In this document: piece by piece, positions 18,510-27,004 of the stretch | Layout: every line of letters begins with the position of its first letter | Numbering within the stretch: the first letter of the stretch is position 1 | Assembly: GCA_023228465.1 (NCBI GenBank) | Contig: JALOBC010000004.1 | Span: forward strand, 1 to 64,000 | From: Dokdonella sp. | Lineage (GTDB): Bacteria > Pseudomonadota > Gammaproteobacteria > Xanthomonadales > Rhodanobacteraceae | Direction of reading: 5' to 3' | Length of the DNA stretch: 64,000 bases | The notes under the pieces: model-generated | Seen by the model: only the letters and a program-made list of their open reading frames with translations | The model's database searches: none | What the model was told of the DNA's origin: nothing | Made by a program: the position numbers and the translations under genes

Positions 18510-18902
18510 ATGCGTCAAGACAACCGCTGGCGCGCGCAGCGCTTCTACCGCGATCCGCAGAACGGCAAGCTGATGGGCGTGTGCGCCGGACTGGCCGACT
18601 ACTTCGGCTGGAACGTCACCCTGGTGCGCATCCTGGCCGTCATTGCCCTGCTGTGGCTGAACGTCGTCACCCTGATCGCCTACGTCGTGCTTGGCATCCT
18701 GCTGCCGACCAAGCCCGAGCGCCCCTACGACTGGGACACGGGCGACGAATACTGGCGCAGCGTGCGGCGCTCGGCCAGCGCCACCTTCCGCGACGTGCGG
18801 CAGAACTTCCGCGAGCTGGATCTGCGCTTGCAGCGTATGGAAAGCTACGTCACCTCGCGTCATTATGACCTCGACCGCAAGTTCCGCGATCTGGAGCGCT
18901 GA
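18510..18902 (+). CDS. pspC: PspC-domain protein, long copy
   Basis: The product is 130 aa. The PspC motif LMGVCAGLADYFGWNVTLVR is followed by a hydrophobic segment (ILAVIALLWLNVVTLIAYVVLGILLP) and a charged helical tail predicted to be a coiled coil (LDLRLQRMESYVTSRHYDL). This is the standard PspC layout, so it is the better candidate for the functional PspC. It is adjacent to a shorter paralogue and directly abuts the next gene (stop 18902, start 18903). Confidence 0.88.
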   Translation: MRQDNRWRAQRFYRDPQNGKLMGVCAGLADYFGWNVTLVRILAVIALLWLNVVTLIAYVVLGILLPTKPERPYDWDTGDEYWRSVRRSASATFRDVRQNFRELDLRLQRMESYVTSRHYDLDRKFRDLER

Positions 18903-19112
18903 ATGTCCCCTTTCACCTTTGTCCTCGGCATCGTCATCGTGGTCATGCTCGCCCGCGTGTATCGGGATCACCTGCGGCTGAAAGCCAGCCAGGTCGAGAA
19001 TGGCACCGCCGCCCAGGCGCGCATCGATGCGCTGGAGGAGCGCGTGCGCACGCTGGAGAAGATCGTCACCGACGATGGCTTCGACCTCAAGCGCGAGTTC
19101 AACAAGCTTTGA
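18903..19112 (+). CDS. Small PspB-like envelope-stress membrane protein
   Basis: The product is 69 aa. One transmembrane helix (FTFVLGIVIVVMLARVY) is followed by a heptad-like charged helix (ALEERVRTLEKIVTDDGFDL). The size and plan resemble PspB, and the tail motif L-E-x-I-V-T-D-x-G-F-D-L resembles the small envelope-stress proteins found next to psp genes in Xanthomonadales. It is probably the last gene of the psp operon, beginning on the base after the pspC stop. The exact role is unknown. Confidence 0.75.
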   Translation: MSPFTFVLGIVIVVMLARVYRDHLRLKASQVENGTAAQARIDALEERVRTLEKIVTDDGFDLKREFNKL

Positions 19113-19166
19113 GCCGTGCGTGCTGGAGGCGCGCGCCTGCCGCAAGGCTCCGGCGCGCAAGGGAAT

Positions 19167-19187
19167 CGGCAGCCGTCGCGGCTGCCG
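19167..19187 (+). terminator. Perfect 9-bp hairpin after the psp operon
   Basis: CGGCAGCCG and CGGCTGCCG pair perfectly around a 3-nt loop (TCG), 55 bp after the last psp stop and 100 bp before putP. A second small inverted repeat (TGCCC/GGGCA, 19188-19202) follows at once. There is no T-run, so termination would depend on the hairpin or on Rho. Confidence 0.5.
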
Positions 19188-19286
19188 TGCCCATTCTGGG
19201 CAAGGCTGCCCGTGCATGACTTCAAGCCCGCGCATTGACCCGCCCGGGCTGGGGTAAGCTGCCCGCCTTTCCTCCCGGGGTCGCCC

Positions 19287-20789
19287 ATGACCGCCAGCAC
19301 GCCGCTGCTGATCACCTTTGGCGTCTATCTGTTGCTGATGGTCGGCATCGGTTTCGTCGCCTGGCGCGCGACCCGCAGCCTCGACGACTACATCCTCGGC
19401 GGACGCTCGCTTGGCGGCTATGTCACGGCGCTCTCGGCCGGCGCCTCGGACATGAGCGGCTGGCTGCTGATGGGCCTGCCCGGTGCGCTCTACCTGACCG
19501 GGCTTTCCGAGGTCTGGATCGCCGTTGGATTGAGCGTTGGTGCGTGGCTCAACTGGCGCTTCGTCGCCGGGCCGCTGCGCGTGTACACCGAGCGCACCGG
19601 CAACGCGCTGACCCTCCCCGACTATTTCACCACCCGCTTCGCCGGCGATGGGCGCGTGCTGCGGGTCATCTCGGCGCTGGTGATCCTGGTCTTCTTCGCC
19701 ATCTACTGCGCCAGCGGCATCGTCGCCGGAGCGCGCCTGTTCGAGAGCGTGTTCGGCCTTCCCTACGCACAGGCGCTGTGGTGGGGCGCGGCGGCGACCA
19801 TCCTCTACACCCTGATCGGCGGCTTCCTGGCCGTCAGCTGGACCGATACCGTGCAGGCCACGCTGATGATCTTCGCCCTGCTGCTGACGCCGGTGATCGT
19901 CATCATCGGCATCGGCGGGCCCGGCGCGACGCGGCAGCTGATCGAGCAGGTCGATCCGCTGCGCCTCGACTGGTTCGGTGGTGGCGGCGCGATCGCGGTG
20001 ATTTCAGCGCTGGCCTGGGGCCTGGGCTATTTCGGCCAGCCGCACATCCTGGCGCGCTTCATGGCCGCCGATTCACTCGCCGTGATCCCGCAGGCGCGGC
20101 GCATCGGCATGACCTGGATGGTGCTGTGCCTGCTCGGCGCGGTCGCCGTTGGACTGGCCGGTGTCGCCTGGTCGGCGCAGCATCCGGAACTGGCCGGGCC
20201 GCTGGTGGAGAACCCCGAACGCGTGTTCATCGTGCTGGCCGAAACCCTGTTCAATCCGTGGATCGCCGGCGTGCTGCTGTCGGCCATCCTCGCCGCCATC
20301 ATGAGTACGCTGAGCTGCCAGCTGCTGGTGTGCTCCAGCGCGCTCACCGAGGACTTCTATCGCGGATTCCTGCGCCCGCACGCCGGCCAGCGCGAACTGG
20401 TCTGGGTGGGCCGCGCCATGGTGCTGGCCGTCGCCCTGCTGGCGATCTGGATCGCCCGCGATCCGCACAGCCGCGTGCTCGGCCTGGTCAGCTATGCCTG
20501 GGCCGGTTTCGGCGCCGCATTCGGCCCGGTCGTGCTGTTTTCGCTCGGCTGGGGCCGCATGACCCGCGCCGGTGCCCTGGCCGGCATGCTCGGCGGCGCG
20601 CTGGCGGTGATCCTGTGGAAGCTGATTGCCGTGGATCACTACGGCAGCGGGCTCTACGAGATGGTGCCCGGTTTCCTCGTCGCCAGCCTCGCCATCATCC
20701 TCGTCAGCCTGCTTTCGCCGGCGCCCGATGGGCAAGTGCGCGCGCGCCACCAGCAGGTGCGGCTGAGCCTGCAGGAGAACGGCTACTGA
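19287..20789 (+). CDS. putP: Sodium/proline symporter PutP
   Basis: The product is 500 aa with about 13 membrane segments, typical of the sodium:solute symporter family. Recognisable stretches include DDYILGGRSLGGYVTALSAG, ASDMSGWLLMGLPGALY, the Na+-site region TRFAGDGRVLRVISALVIL, and YCASGIVAGARLFESVFG. The GAxDMSGW signature favours proline as substrate over pantothenate or sugars. It uses the sodium gradient for import, which suits its neighbourhood next to an Mrp Na+/H+ antiporter operon. Its last 7 bases overlap the 3' end of the convergent mrpG gene. Confidence 0.88.
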   Translation: MTASTPLLITFGVYLLLMVGIGFVAWRATRSLDDYILGGRSLGGYVTALSAGASDMSGWLLMGLPGALYLTGLSEVWIAVGLSVGAWLNWRFVAGPLRVYTERTGNALTLPDYFTTRFAGDGRVLRVISALVILVFFAIYCASGIVAGARLFESVFGLPYAQALWWGAAATILYTLIGGFLAVSWTDTVQATLMIFALLLTPVIVIIGIGGPGATRQLIEQVDPLRLDWFGGGGAIAVISALAWGLGYFGQPHILARFMAADSLAVIPQARRIGMTWMVLCLLGAVAVGLAGVAWSAQHPELAGPLVENPERVFIVLAETLFNPWIAGVLLSAILAAIMSTLSCQLLVCSSALTEDFYRGFLRPHAGQRELVWVGRAMVLAVALLAIWIARDPHSRVLGLVSYAWAGFGAAFGPVVLFSLGWGRMTRAGALAGMLGGALAVILWKLIAVDHYGSGLYEMVPGFLVASLAIILVSLLSPAPDGQVRARHQQVRLSLQENGY

Positions 20790-21205
20790 GTCTGATCGGG
20801 CGCTGCGTGGGAGGCATCCCGGGCGCGCTTCGCCGACCCGGATGGATCGTCATCGGGGCGGCCCGTGTCCGCCGCCGGCACCGACCGGTCGCCGGCGACG
20901 TGGTCGCGATAGAGCGCGGCGCGAACGAGCAGCAGCAGGGCGATCGGTGTGCTCAGGAACAGGAACACGCCAAGCACGATTTCGCGCGCCACCGGGCGGC
21001 CCTCGACCAGCGAACCATGCAGCATGGAAGCGACCAGGATGCAGGTAACGCCCAGGGTGCCGGCCAGGGTCGGCGCATGCACGCGCTCGTAGAACGTGCG
21101 CAGGCGCAGCAACCCGATGGAGCCTGCCAGGGCGAGGCCCGCGCCGATCAGCACCAGCAGCGACATCACGATCGCCGCCCACAGCGGCAGTTCCGCAGCA
21201 CTCAC
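20783..21205 (-). CDS. mrpG: Mrp Na+/H+ antiporter subunit G
   Basis: The product is 140 aa. Three membrane helices (about residues 7-29, 44-62 and 74-95) contain the family motif GSIGLLRLRTFYERVHAPT. A hydrophilic Asp/Ser-rich tail of about 40 residues is longer than usual for MrpG. It is the last gene of the antiporter operon; the start overlaps the mrpF stop, and the 3' end overlaps putP by 7 nt in convergent orientation. Confidence 0.9.
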   Translation of the reverse strand: MSAAELPLWAAIVMSLLVLIGAGLALAGSIGLLRLRTFYERVHAPTLAGTLGVTCILVASMLHGSLVEGRPVAREIVLGVFLFLSTPIALLLLVRAALYRDHVAGDRSVPAADTGRPDDDPSGSAKRARDASHAAPDQTQ

Positions 21206-21483
21206 TCGATCACCTCGCCGCGCAACAGGAACTTGGACAATGCCACCGTGCTGACGAAGCCGAACACCGCCATCACCAGCGCCACCTCGAAGTACAGCGT
21301 GCTGGCACTGCCGACATTGAACGTGAGCACCAGCAGCAGGGCATCGAGGTAAAGCGCGTCGAAGGCAAGCACGCGATCCTGCGCACGCGGGCCCTGGAAC
21401 AGCCGCCAGCCCGCGAGGGCCATGGCCAGCACCAGCATGAGCTGCGCCACCAGCAGCGCGCCGCCGAGCAGCGTTGCACTCAT
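21202..21483 (-). CDS. mrpF: Mrp antiporter subunit F
   Basis: The product is 93 aa with three membrane helices and the conserved DRVLAFDALYLDALLLVL segment of MrpF/PhaF, in which a buried acidic residue is essential in studied homologues. Overlapping start/stop junctions of 4 nt at both ends show tight coupling to mrpE and mrpG. Confidence 0.92.
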   Translation of the reverse strand: MSATLLGGALLVAQLMLVLAMALAGWRLFQGPRAQDRVLAFDALYLDALLLVLTFNVGSASTLYFEVALVMAVFGFVSTVALSKFLLRGEVIE

Positions 21484-21971
21484 CCGAAGATCTCCAGCAG
21501 CGGCGTCTCGTAGCGACGACGGATGGTCGCCACCCAGGCCGCCTCGTCCACCAGGTCGAGCACGTGGATCACCAGCATTCCGTCCTGCGGATCCCAGGAC
21601 ACCCAGATCGTACCCGGCGTCGCGGTGATGATGCAGGCCAGCACCGCCAGGCCGTTCGGTGCGCGCAGGGTCAGCGGGATATGCACGAAGCCGGCGCGGC
21701 GCGGTCGTGGCCAGGGCTTGAGCGCGATGGCCGCGACCGCCAGGTTCGAGCGGGTGACGTCCAGCGTCACGCGCCCGGCCAGGCGCAACATCAGCAGCGG
21801 CCGGCGCGCACCGTTGCGCGCGTGCTCGAGCGCCACCAGCAGCCGCGGCAGTACCAGTGCCAGCAGGCCGCCAAGCAGCACCGCGCCCACCGATGGCGAT
21901 GGCGCCAGCAGCAGCCACAAGGCCCACACGGCCAGCGCCGCGCGCGGAAACGGCAGCCAGCGTGCGCTCAT
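21480..21971 (-). CDS. mrpE: Mrp antiporter subunit E
   Basis: The product is 163 aa. N-terminal hydrophobic helices are followed by a cytoplasmic region with VTLDVTRSNLAVAAIALKP and the conserved LACIITATPGTIWVSWDP block, both diagnostic of MrpE/PhaE. ATG 21971 overlaps the mrpD stop by 4 nt; longer upstream frames run inside mrpD and are not real. Confidence 0.92.
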   Translation of the reverse strand: MSARWLPFPRAALAVWALWLLLAPSPSVGAVLLGGLLALVLPRLLVALEHARNGARRPLLMLRLAGRVTLDVTRSNLAVAAIALKPWPRPRRAGFVHIPLTLRAPNGLAVLACIITATPGTIWVSWDPQDGMLVIHVLDLVDEAAWVATIRRRYETPLLEIFG

Positions 21972-23545
21972 GGTGTGGCCTCCGCCGGCGTGCCCAGCAC
22001 GGCCTCGATGTAGGTTTGCGGCGCATGCAGTGCAGCCGCGGTGGCATCCAGGTAGCGCAGTGCCGGCCCGGCCCATACGGTCAGCGCGGCACAGGCCAGC
22101 AGCAGCAGGGCGACCGGCGCCATTTCGATCACCCGCACCCGCGGTACGGCGGGCGCCAGCGGGGCCCAGAAGCGGTGCAGGCCGGCGCGCGTCAGCGCGA
22201 TCAGGGTGGCCAGGCTCGATACCAGCAGCAGGGCCAGCAGCAGCCAGGCCAGGCCTGGCGAGACGCCGGCGTGGGTGCCCAGTGCGCCGAACAGGGCATC
22301 GAGCAGGGCGAACTTGGCAATGAACCCGGCCAGCGGCGGCAGGCCGACCAGCAGCAGCGCGCAGCCGACGAAGGCGAGGCCGAGCAGGGCCATGGTGGCC
22401 GGAATGGCCACGCCGATCTCCTCGTCCTCGTCATCATCTTCCTCGCCGTAGGCTTCGCGCGTCACTGCGAGGATGTCCGCGGCGGCAGAGCGTCCGCGCT
22501 CGGCCAGTTCGACCAGCAGGAAGAAGGCGCCCAGGGCCAGGGTGGAAACCACGAGGTAGTACAGCGCGGCGCCGATCACGGCCGCGTTGCCGGTGGCAAT
22601 CATGGCCAGCAGGGTGCCGGAGGAAACCAGTACGCAGCTCGCCGCCAGGCGCGCCAGCTCCTGGGCGGCCAGCACGCCGAGCATGCCGACGAACAGGGTG
22701 GCGATGCCGATCGCCAGCAGCCAGTCGGCGCCGAAGTCGTTGCCGGCCAGCAGCAGCCACAGGCGTGCGATGGCGTACACGCCGACCTTGCTCATGATGG
22801 CGAACACCGCGGCGACCGGCGCGGCGGCCGCGGCGTAGGTGTCTTCCAGCCAGAAGCCCAGCGGCCAGGCCGCCGCCTTCACCAGGAAGGCGGTGCCGAG
22901 CAGGGCCGCGCCGCTCTGGAACAGCGCCCGGTCGGTGCTCGCCAGTGTGGCCAGGCGGGGCGCCAGGTCGGCCATGTTGAGCGTGCCGGTGACGCCGTAG
23001 ATCAGGCTGACGCCGAGCAGCAACAGCAGCGACGCCGCCAGGTTGACGGCGATGTAATGCAGTCCCGCCTGTACGCGCCGGTTGCCCGAACCGTGCAGCG
23101 CAAGGCCGTAGGAAGCGACCAGCAGCACCTCGAAGAACACGAACAGGTTGAACAGGTCGCCGGTCAGGAAGGCGCCATTCAGGCCCATCAGCAGGAACTG
23201 GAACAACGGATGGAAATGCACGCCCACGCGGTGCCAGCGTGCCAGCGAGAACAGCAGGGCCGCCAGCGCCAGCACCGCCGTCACCAGCAGCATCAGGGCG
23301 GAGAGGCGATCCACCACCAGCACGATGCCGAACGGTGCCGGCCAGGCGCCCAGGCGGTACACCTCGACCGTGCCCGTGGCGGCCTGCCCGGCCAGCATCC
23401 ACGCGCTGCCGAGCAGCGCCAGGGTGGCCAGCAGGTTGAGGATGATCTTCAGCGTGCGCCGGCTGTCGCCCAGCGGCAGCATCGAGGCACCGGCCGCGAG
23501 CGGCAACAGGATCGGCAGGATCGCCAGGTGCTCCCATGCGCTCAT
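21968..23545 (-). CDS. mrpD: Mrp antiporter subunit D (proton-translocating, NuoN/M-like)
   Basis: The product is 525 aa and polytopic. It carries the complex-I-like antiporter core: NGAFLTGDLFNLFVFFEVLL, the key-lysine helix GTAFLVKAAAWPLGFWLEDT, and SKVGVYAIARLWLL. An acidic insert (YGEEDDDEDEEIG) in a cytoplasmic loop near residue 355 is unusual. With MrpA it forms the ion-translocating units of the complex. The ATGA overlap with mrpC fixes the start. Confidence 0.93.
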   Translation of the reverse strand: MSAWEHLAILPILLPLAAGASMLPLGDSRRTLKIILNLLATLALLGSAWMLAGQAATGTVEVYRLGAWPAPFGIVLVVDRLSALMLLVTAVLALAALLFSLARWHRVGVHFHPLFQFLLMGLNGAFLTGDLFNLFVFFEVLLVASYGLALHGSGNRRVQAGLHYIAVNLAASLLLLLGVSLIYGVTGTLNMADLAPRLATLASTDRALFQSGAALLGTAFLVKAAAWPLGFWLEDTYAAAAAPVAAVFAIMSKVGVYAIARLWLLLAGNDFGADWLLAIGIATLFVGMLGVLAAQELARLAASCVLVSSGTLLAMIATGNAAVIGAALYYLVVSTLALGAFFLLVELAERGRSAAADILAVTREAYGEEDDDEDEEIGVAIPATMALLGLAFVGCALLLVGLPPLAGFIAKFALLDALFGALGTHAGVSPGLAWLLLALLLVSSLATLIALTRAGLHRFWAPLAPAVPRVRVIEMAPVALLLLACAALTVWAGPALRYLDATAAALHAPQTYIEAVLGTPAEATP

Positions 23546-23880
23546 GGCGGCGGTTCCCTGCCGTCCACGTGATCGGTGCCGGCCAGGCCACGGTTGGCCA
23601 GCAGCACCACCAGGAACAGGGCAGTGGTGGCGAAGCCGATCACGATCGCGGTCAACACCAGCGCCTGCGGCACCGGATCGGTGTAGTGCGCGGCCTCGCT
23701 GGCCGCCTTGACGACCGGCGCCGCATCGACGGCCAGGCGCCCCATGGCGAAGATGAACAGGTTGACCGCGTAGGAGAGCAGCGACAGGCCGATGATGAGC
23801 TGGAAGCTGCGCGGACGCAGCAGCAGCCATACACCCGAGCCGATCAGCGCGCCGATGGCGAGTGCGATGAGGAGTTCCAT
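23542..23880 (-). CDS. mrpC: Mrp antiporter subunit C (NuoK-like)
   Basis: The product is 112 aa with three membrane helices and the NuoK-like stretch IIGLSLLSYAVNLFIFAMG, followed by DPVPQALVLTAIVIGFATTA, the MrpC hallmark. ATG 23880 shares its first base with the stop of the mrpAB gene. Confidence 0.93.
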   Translation of the reverse strand: MELLIALAIGALIGSGVWLLLRPRSFQLIIGLSLLSYAVNLFIFAMGRLAVDAAPVVKAASEAAHYTDPVPQALVLTAIVIGFATTALFLVVLLANRGLAGTDHVDGREPPP

Positions 23881-26792
23881 CAGGCCTCCGTTGCCGGGTT
23901 GCCGGTGCGTGCCGGACGCTGGCTGCGCAGCGACTGATGTGCCAGCGCGATCAGGATCAGCGTGGTGGCGCCGACCACCAGGGCGAACACGCCAAGGTCG
24001 AAGAACAGCGCGCTGGCCAGCGGCAGGCGGCCCAGGCCCGGCACCTGCGGCATGAACAGGTGCGAAGTAAGGAACGGATAGCCGGCCAGCCAGGCGCCGA
24101 CACCGGTCAGCAGCGCCAGCAGCAGGCCGATCGCCATCCAGCGCAGCGGGTGCACGCGCAACTGCGCCTCGACCCGCCGCGTACCGGCCGCCATGTACTG
24201 CACGATCAGGGCGATGGCCACGACCAGGCCGGCAACGAAGCCGCCGCCGGGCAGGTCATGGCCGCGCATGAACAGATACACCGCGATCGTCAGCATCGGC
24301 GGGAATATCCAGCGCATCAGCACGCCCGGCACCAGCAACTGCTCGGCCACGCTGTCGCCGTCCTGACGATCCGGGTGTGCGTGTTCCCAGGCATTTTGCA
24401 CACGTTGCTGCTCGGGCGCGCCGATGCTTTCCTGTGCCGGACGGAAGCGGCGCAGCAGCGCATACACCGTGATCGCCACCACGGCCAGCACGCTGATCTC
24501 GCCGAGCGTGTCGAAGCCGCGGAAGTCGACCAGGATCACGTTGACCACGTTGTGACCGCCGCCTTGGGGCAACGCATGTTCGAGGAAGTAGCGGGCGATA
24601 CTCTGCGGTGCCGGCCGGGTCATCGTCAGGTAGGCGAGCATGGCCACGCCAATGCCGGCGCCCGCCGCCAGGGCAAAGTCCGCGGCGCGACGCAGGCGTG
24701 CCGGCAGGGTGGTCGTCTCGTCGATGCGTTCGAAGCGCTTGGGCAGCCAGCGCAGGCCGAGCAGCATCAGCACCGTGGTCACGATCTCGACCAGCAACTG
24801 CGTCAGTGCGAGATCCGGCGCCGAGAACCACACGAAGGTGAGGCAGGTTGCCAGCCCCGCACCGCCCATCAGGATCAAGGCCGCGAGCCGGTGGTACTTG
24901 GCCTGCCAGGCCGCGCCGATCGCGCAGGCCGCTCCGATCAGCCACACGCCGGCCAGCACCGGGTCCGGCCAGCCGGCAAAGCCGGGCCAGGCAGCCCGCC
25001 AGTGGCGCAGCAGCGGCAATGCAGCGACCAGCACCGCCACCACGACCAGGGCACGCAACTGCGGTTGCAGCCGATGCGTGCCGAGCAGCCCACGCAGGGT
25101 GCGCGCCCAGCGCCAAGACAACGTGACCAGGATGCGCTCGAAGACGCGCTGGCCGGCGATCCGGCGCAGCACGGGCGGACCGTCCGGGGAATGGGCGAGG
25201 TAACCGTGCAGCAGCCGGTACATCACCACCCCGCCCACCAGCGCCATTGCGCTCATCAGTACCGCAAGGTTGAAGCCGTGCCAGACCGAGAGGCTGTAGA
25301 TCGGCGTATCCGCACCGAGGATCGCGCGCACCGCGGTCTGCAGCATCGAGCCCAGGGTCAGCGTGGGCAGAATGCCGACCAGCAGGCACACCAGCACCAG
25401 CAATTCCACCGGAAAGCGCATCCAGCGCGGTGGTTCCTGGGGCATGTGCGGAAGATCCAGTGGTGGCGGCCCGAAGAAGGCACCGTGGATGAAGCGCAGT
25501 GAATAGGCTACCGCGAACATGCCGGCCAGGGTCGCCGCATAGGGCAGCAGCTCGCCCAGCAGCGGCAGCGGCGTGGTGGCAAGGATCGCCTCGGTGAAGA
25601 ACATCTCCTTGGAAATGAAGCCGTTGAGCAGCGGCACCCCGGCCATCGCCGCGCAAGCGACCATGGCCAACGTTGCCGTGTAGGGCATCAGTCGATACAG
25701 ACCGCTGAGGCGGCGGATGTCGCGCGTGCCCGCCTCGTGGTCGATGATCCCCGCCGCCATGAACAGCGAGGCCTTGAAGGTGGCATGGTTGATGATGTGG
25801 AATACCGCGGCCACCGCCGCCAGCGGACTGTTGAGGCCGAGCAGCAGGGTAATGAGACCGAGGTTGCTGATGGTCGAATAGGCCAGCAGACCCTTGAGGT
25901 CCTGCTGGAAGATCGCGCACCAGCCGGCGAACAGCAGGGTCACCAGCCCGGTGCCGCCCACCAGCCAGAACCACGCATCGGTGCCGGCCAGTACCGGCCA
26001 CAGGCGCGCCAGCAGGAACACCCCGGCCTTCACCATCGTGGCCGAATGCAGGTAGGCCGATACCGGAGTCGGCGCCGCCATGGCTTGCGGCAGCCAGAAG
26101 TGGAACGGGAACTGCGCGCTCTTGGTGAACGCGCCAAGCAGCACCAGCCCGAGCACCGGCAGGTACCAGGGGTGTGCGCGGATCGTCTCGCCTGCAGCCA
26201 GCACCACATCGAGGTCGTAGCTGCCGGTGATGCGTCCGAGCAGCACCACGCCGCCGAGCAGGGCCAGGCCACCCAATGCCGTGACCGTCAACGACAGTCG
26301 GGCCCCGTCGCGGGCCGCCGCGTTGTGGTGCCAGTAACCGATCAGCAGGAAGGAAAACAGGCTGGTCAGTTCCCAGAAGAACACCAGCTGGATCAGGTTG
26401 CCCGACAGCACCAGGCCCAGCATCGAGCCCATGAAGGCGAGCAGGAACGAGAAGAAACGCGGCATCGGATCGGCCGCCGACAGGTAATAGCGCGCATACA
26501 GCACCACCAGCGCACCGATGCCGGTGATCAGCAACGAGAACAGCCAGGCGAAGCCATCCAGGCGCAGGTTGAAATCCGCACCCTTGATCGGCATCCACGC
26601 CACCTTGAAGTGCAGCACTGCGCCATCGGCCAGCGCGGGATACAGGATGATCGCGACGACCACGCCCGCCACCGCCACCGCTCCCGCCAGCCACGCCTCC
26701 GCATTGCGTGCATTGGCCGGCAGCAACGCAGCCACGACGCTCCCGGCGAAGGGGAGCGCGGCCAGCACGATGAGGAGGAGCTCGGGCGCCAT
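23880..26792 (-). CDS. mrpA: Fused Mrp antiporter subunits A and B
   Basis: The product is 970 aa. The first about 770 residues are MrpA (NuoL-like): NLIQLVFFWELTSLFSFLLI, the lysine helix LGAFTKSAQFPFHFWLPQAM, HSATMVKAGVFLLARLWPVL and INHATFKASLFMAAGIIDHE. The C-terminal about 160 residues are an MrpB domain (MLTIAVYLFMRGHDLPGGGF). Such A-B fusions are characteristic of group-2 Mrp/Pha systems of Pseudomonas and Rhizobium. The complex expels Na+ (or K+) for H+ and supports pH and salt tolerance. ATG 26792 starts at the first helix; an in-frame extension upstream is Arg-rich and unlikely. It is the first gene of mrpABCDEFG. Confidence 0.92.
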   Translation of the reverse strand: MAPELLLIVLAALPFAGSVVAALLPANARNAEAWLAGAVAVAGVVVAIILYPALADGAVLHFKVAWMPIKGADFNLRLDGFAWLFSLLITGIGALVVLYARYYLSAADPMPRFFSFLLAFMGSMLGLVLSGNLIQLVFFWELTSLFSFLLIGYWHHNAAARDGARLSLTVTALGGLALLGGVVLLGRITGSYDLDVVLAAGETIRAHPWYLPVLGLVLLGAFTKSAQFPFHFWLPQAMAAPTPVSAYLHSATMVKAGVFLLARLWPVLAGTDAWFWLVGGTGLVTLLFAGWCAIFQQDLKGLLAYSTISNLGLITLLLGLNSPLAAVAAVFHIINHATFKASLFMAAGIIDHEAGTRDIRRLSGLYRLMPYTATLAMVACAAMAGVPLLNGFISKEMFFTEAILATTPLPLLGELLPYAATLAGMFAVAYSLRFIHGAFFGPPPLDLPHMPQEPPRWMRFPVELLVLVCLLVGILPTLTLGSMLQTAVRAILGADTPIYSLSVWHGFNLAVLMSAMALVGGVVMYRLLHGYLAHSPDGPPVLRRIAGQRVFERILVTLSWRWARTLRGLLGTHRLQPQLRALVVVAVLVAALPLLRHWRAAWPGFAGWPDPVLAGVWLIGAACAIGAAWQAKYHRLAALILMGGAGLATCLTFVWFSAPDLALTQLLVEIVTTVLMLLGLRWLPKRFERIDETTTLPARLRRAADFALAAGAGIGVAMLAYLTMTRPAPQSIARYFLEHALPQGGGHNVVNVILVDFRGFDTLGEISVLAVVAITVYALLRRFRPAQESIGAPEQQRVQNAWEHAHPDRQDGDSVAEQLLVPGVLMRWIFPPMLTIAVYLFMRGHDLPGGGFVAGLVVAIALIVQYMAAGTRRVEAQLRVHPLRWMAIGLLLALLTGVGAWLAGYPFLTSHLFMPQVPGLGRLPLASALFFDLGVFALVVGATTLILIALAHQSLRSQRPARTGNPATEA

Positions 26793-26980
26793 GCAAGCGG
26801 ACGTTTCGGGTTCGACAGGGAACAAGGACACCGGCACGCGACTGCCACGCCAGCGGCTTCGCATGGCGAACCCCAGGGCGCAGCGGACCCGAACGCCCGG
26901 CGAGTGTCCCTATCCTAACCGCAGCACCGTGATGTCGACGAGGTGTCACCCCCACCCGCGTTGCAGCCGCGCCTGCTTTT

Positions 26981-27004
26981 GTGGGAGCGGCTTCAGCCGC
27001 GATG
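26981..27004 (-). repeat. REP element at the RAYT 3' end
   Basis: GTGGGAGCGGCTTCAGCCGC followed by GATG is the same sequence as the right half of the two 75-bp units beyond the RAYT gene, and it is palindromic (GCGGCT/AGCCGC). It lies over the last codons and stop of the RAYT gene. To its left, 26949-26980 (CCGCGTTGC, CGCCTGC) is a degenerate match to the central part of those units, so a decayed third copy probably occupies about 26949-27004. The rest of 26793-26948 holds the mrp promoter region only. Confidence 0.85.

Noticed and set aside
21857-26918. Long Gln/His/Arg-rich plus-strand frames opposite the mrp genes
   Set aside because: Antisense shadows of membrane protein codons; the Gln and Arg runs are the reverse complement of Leu and Ala codons.
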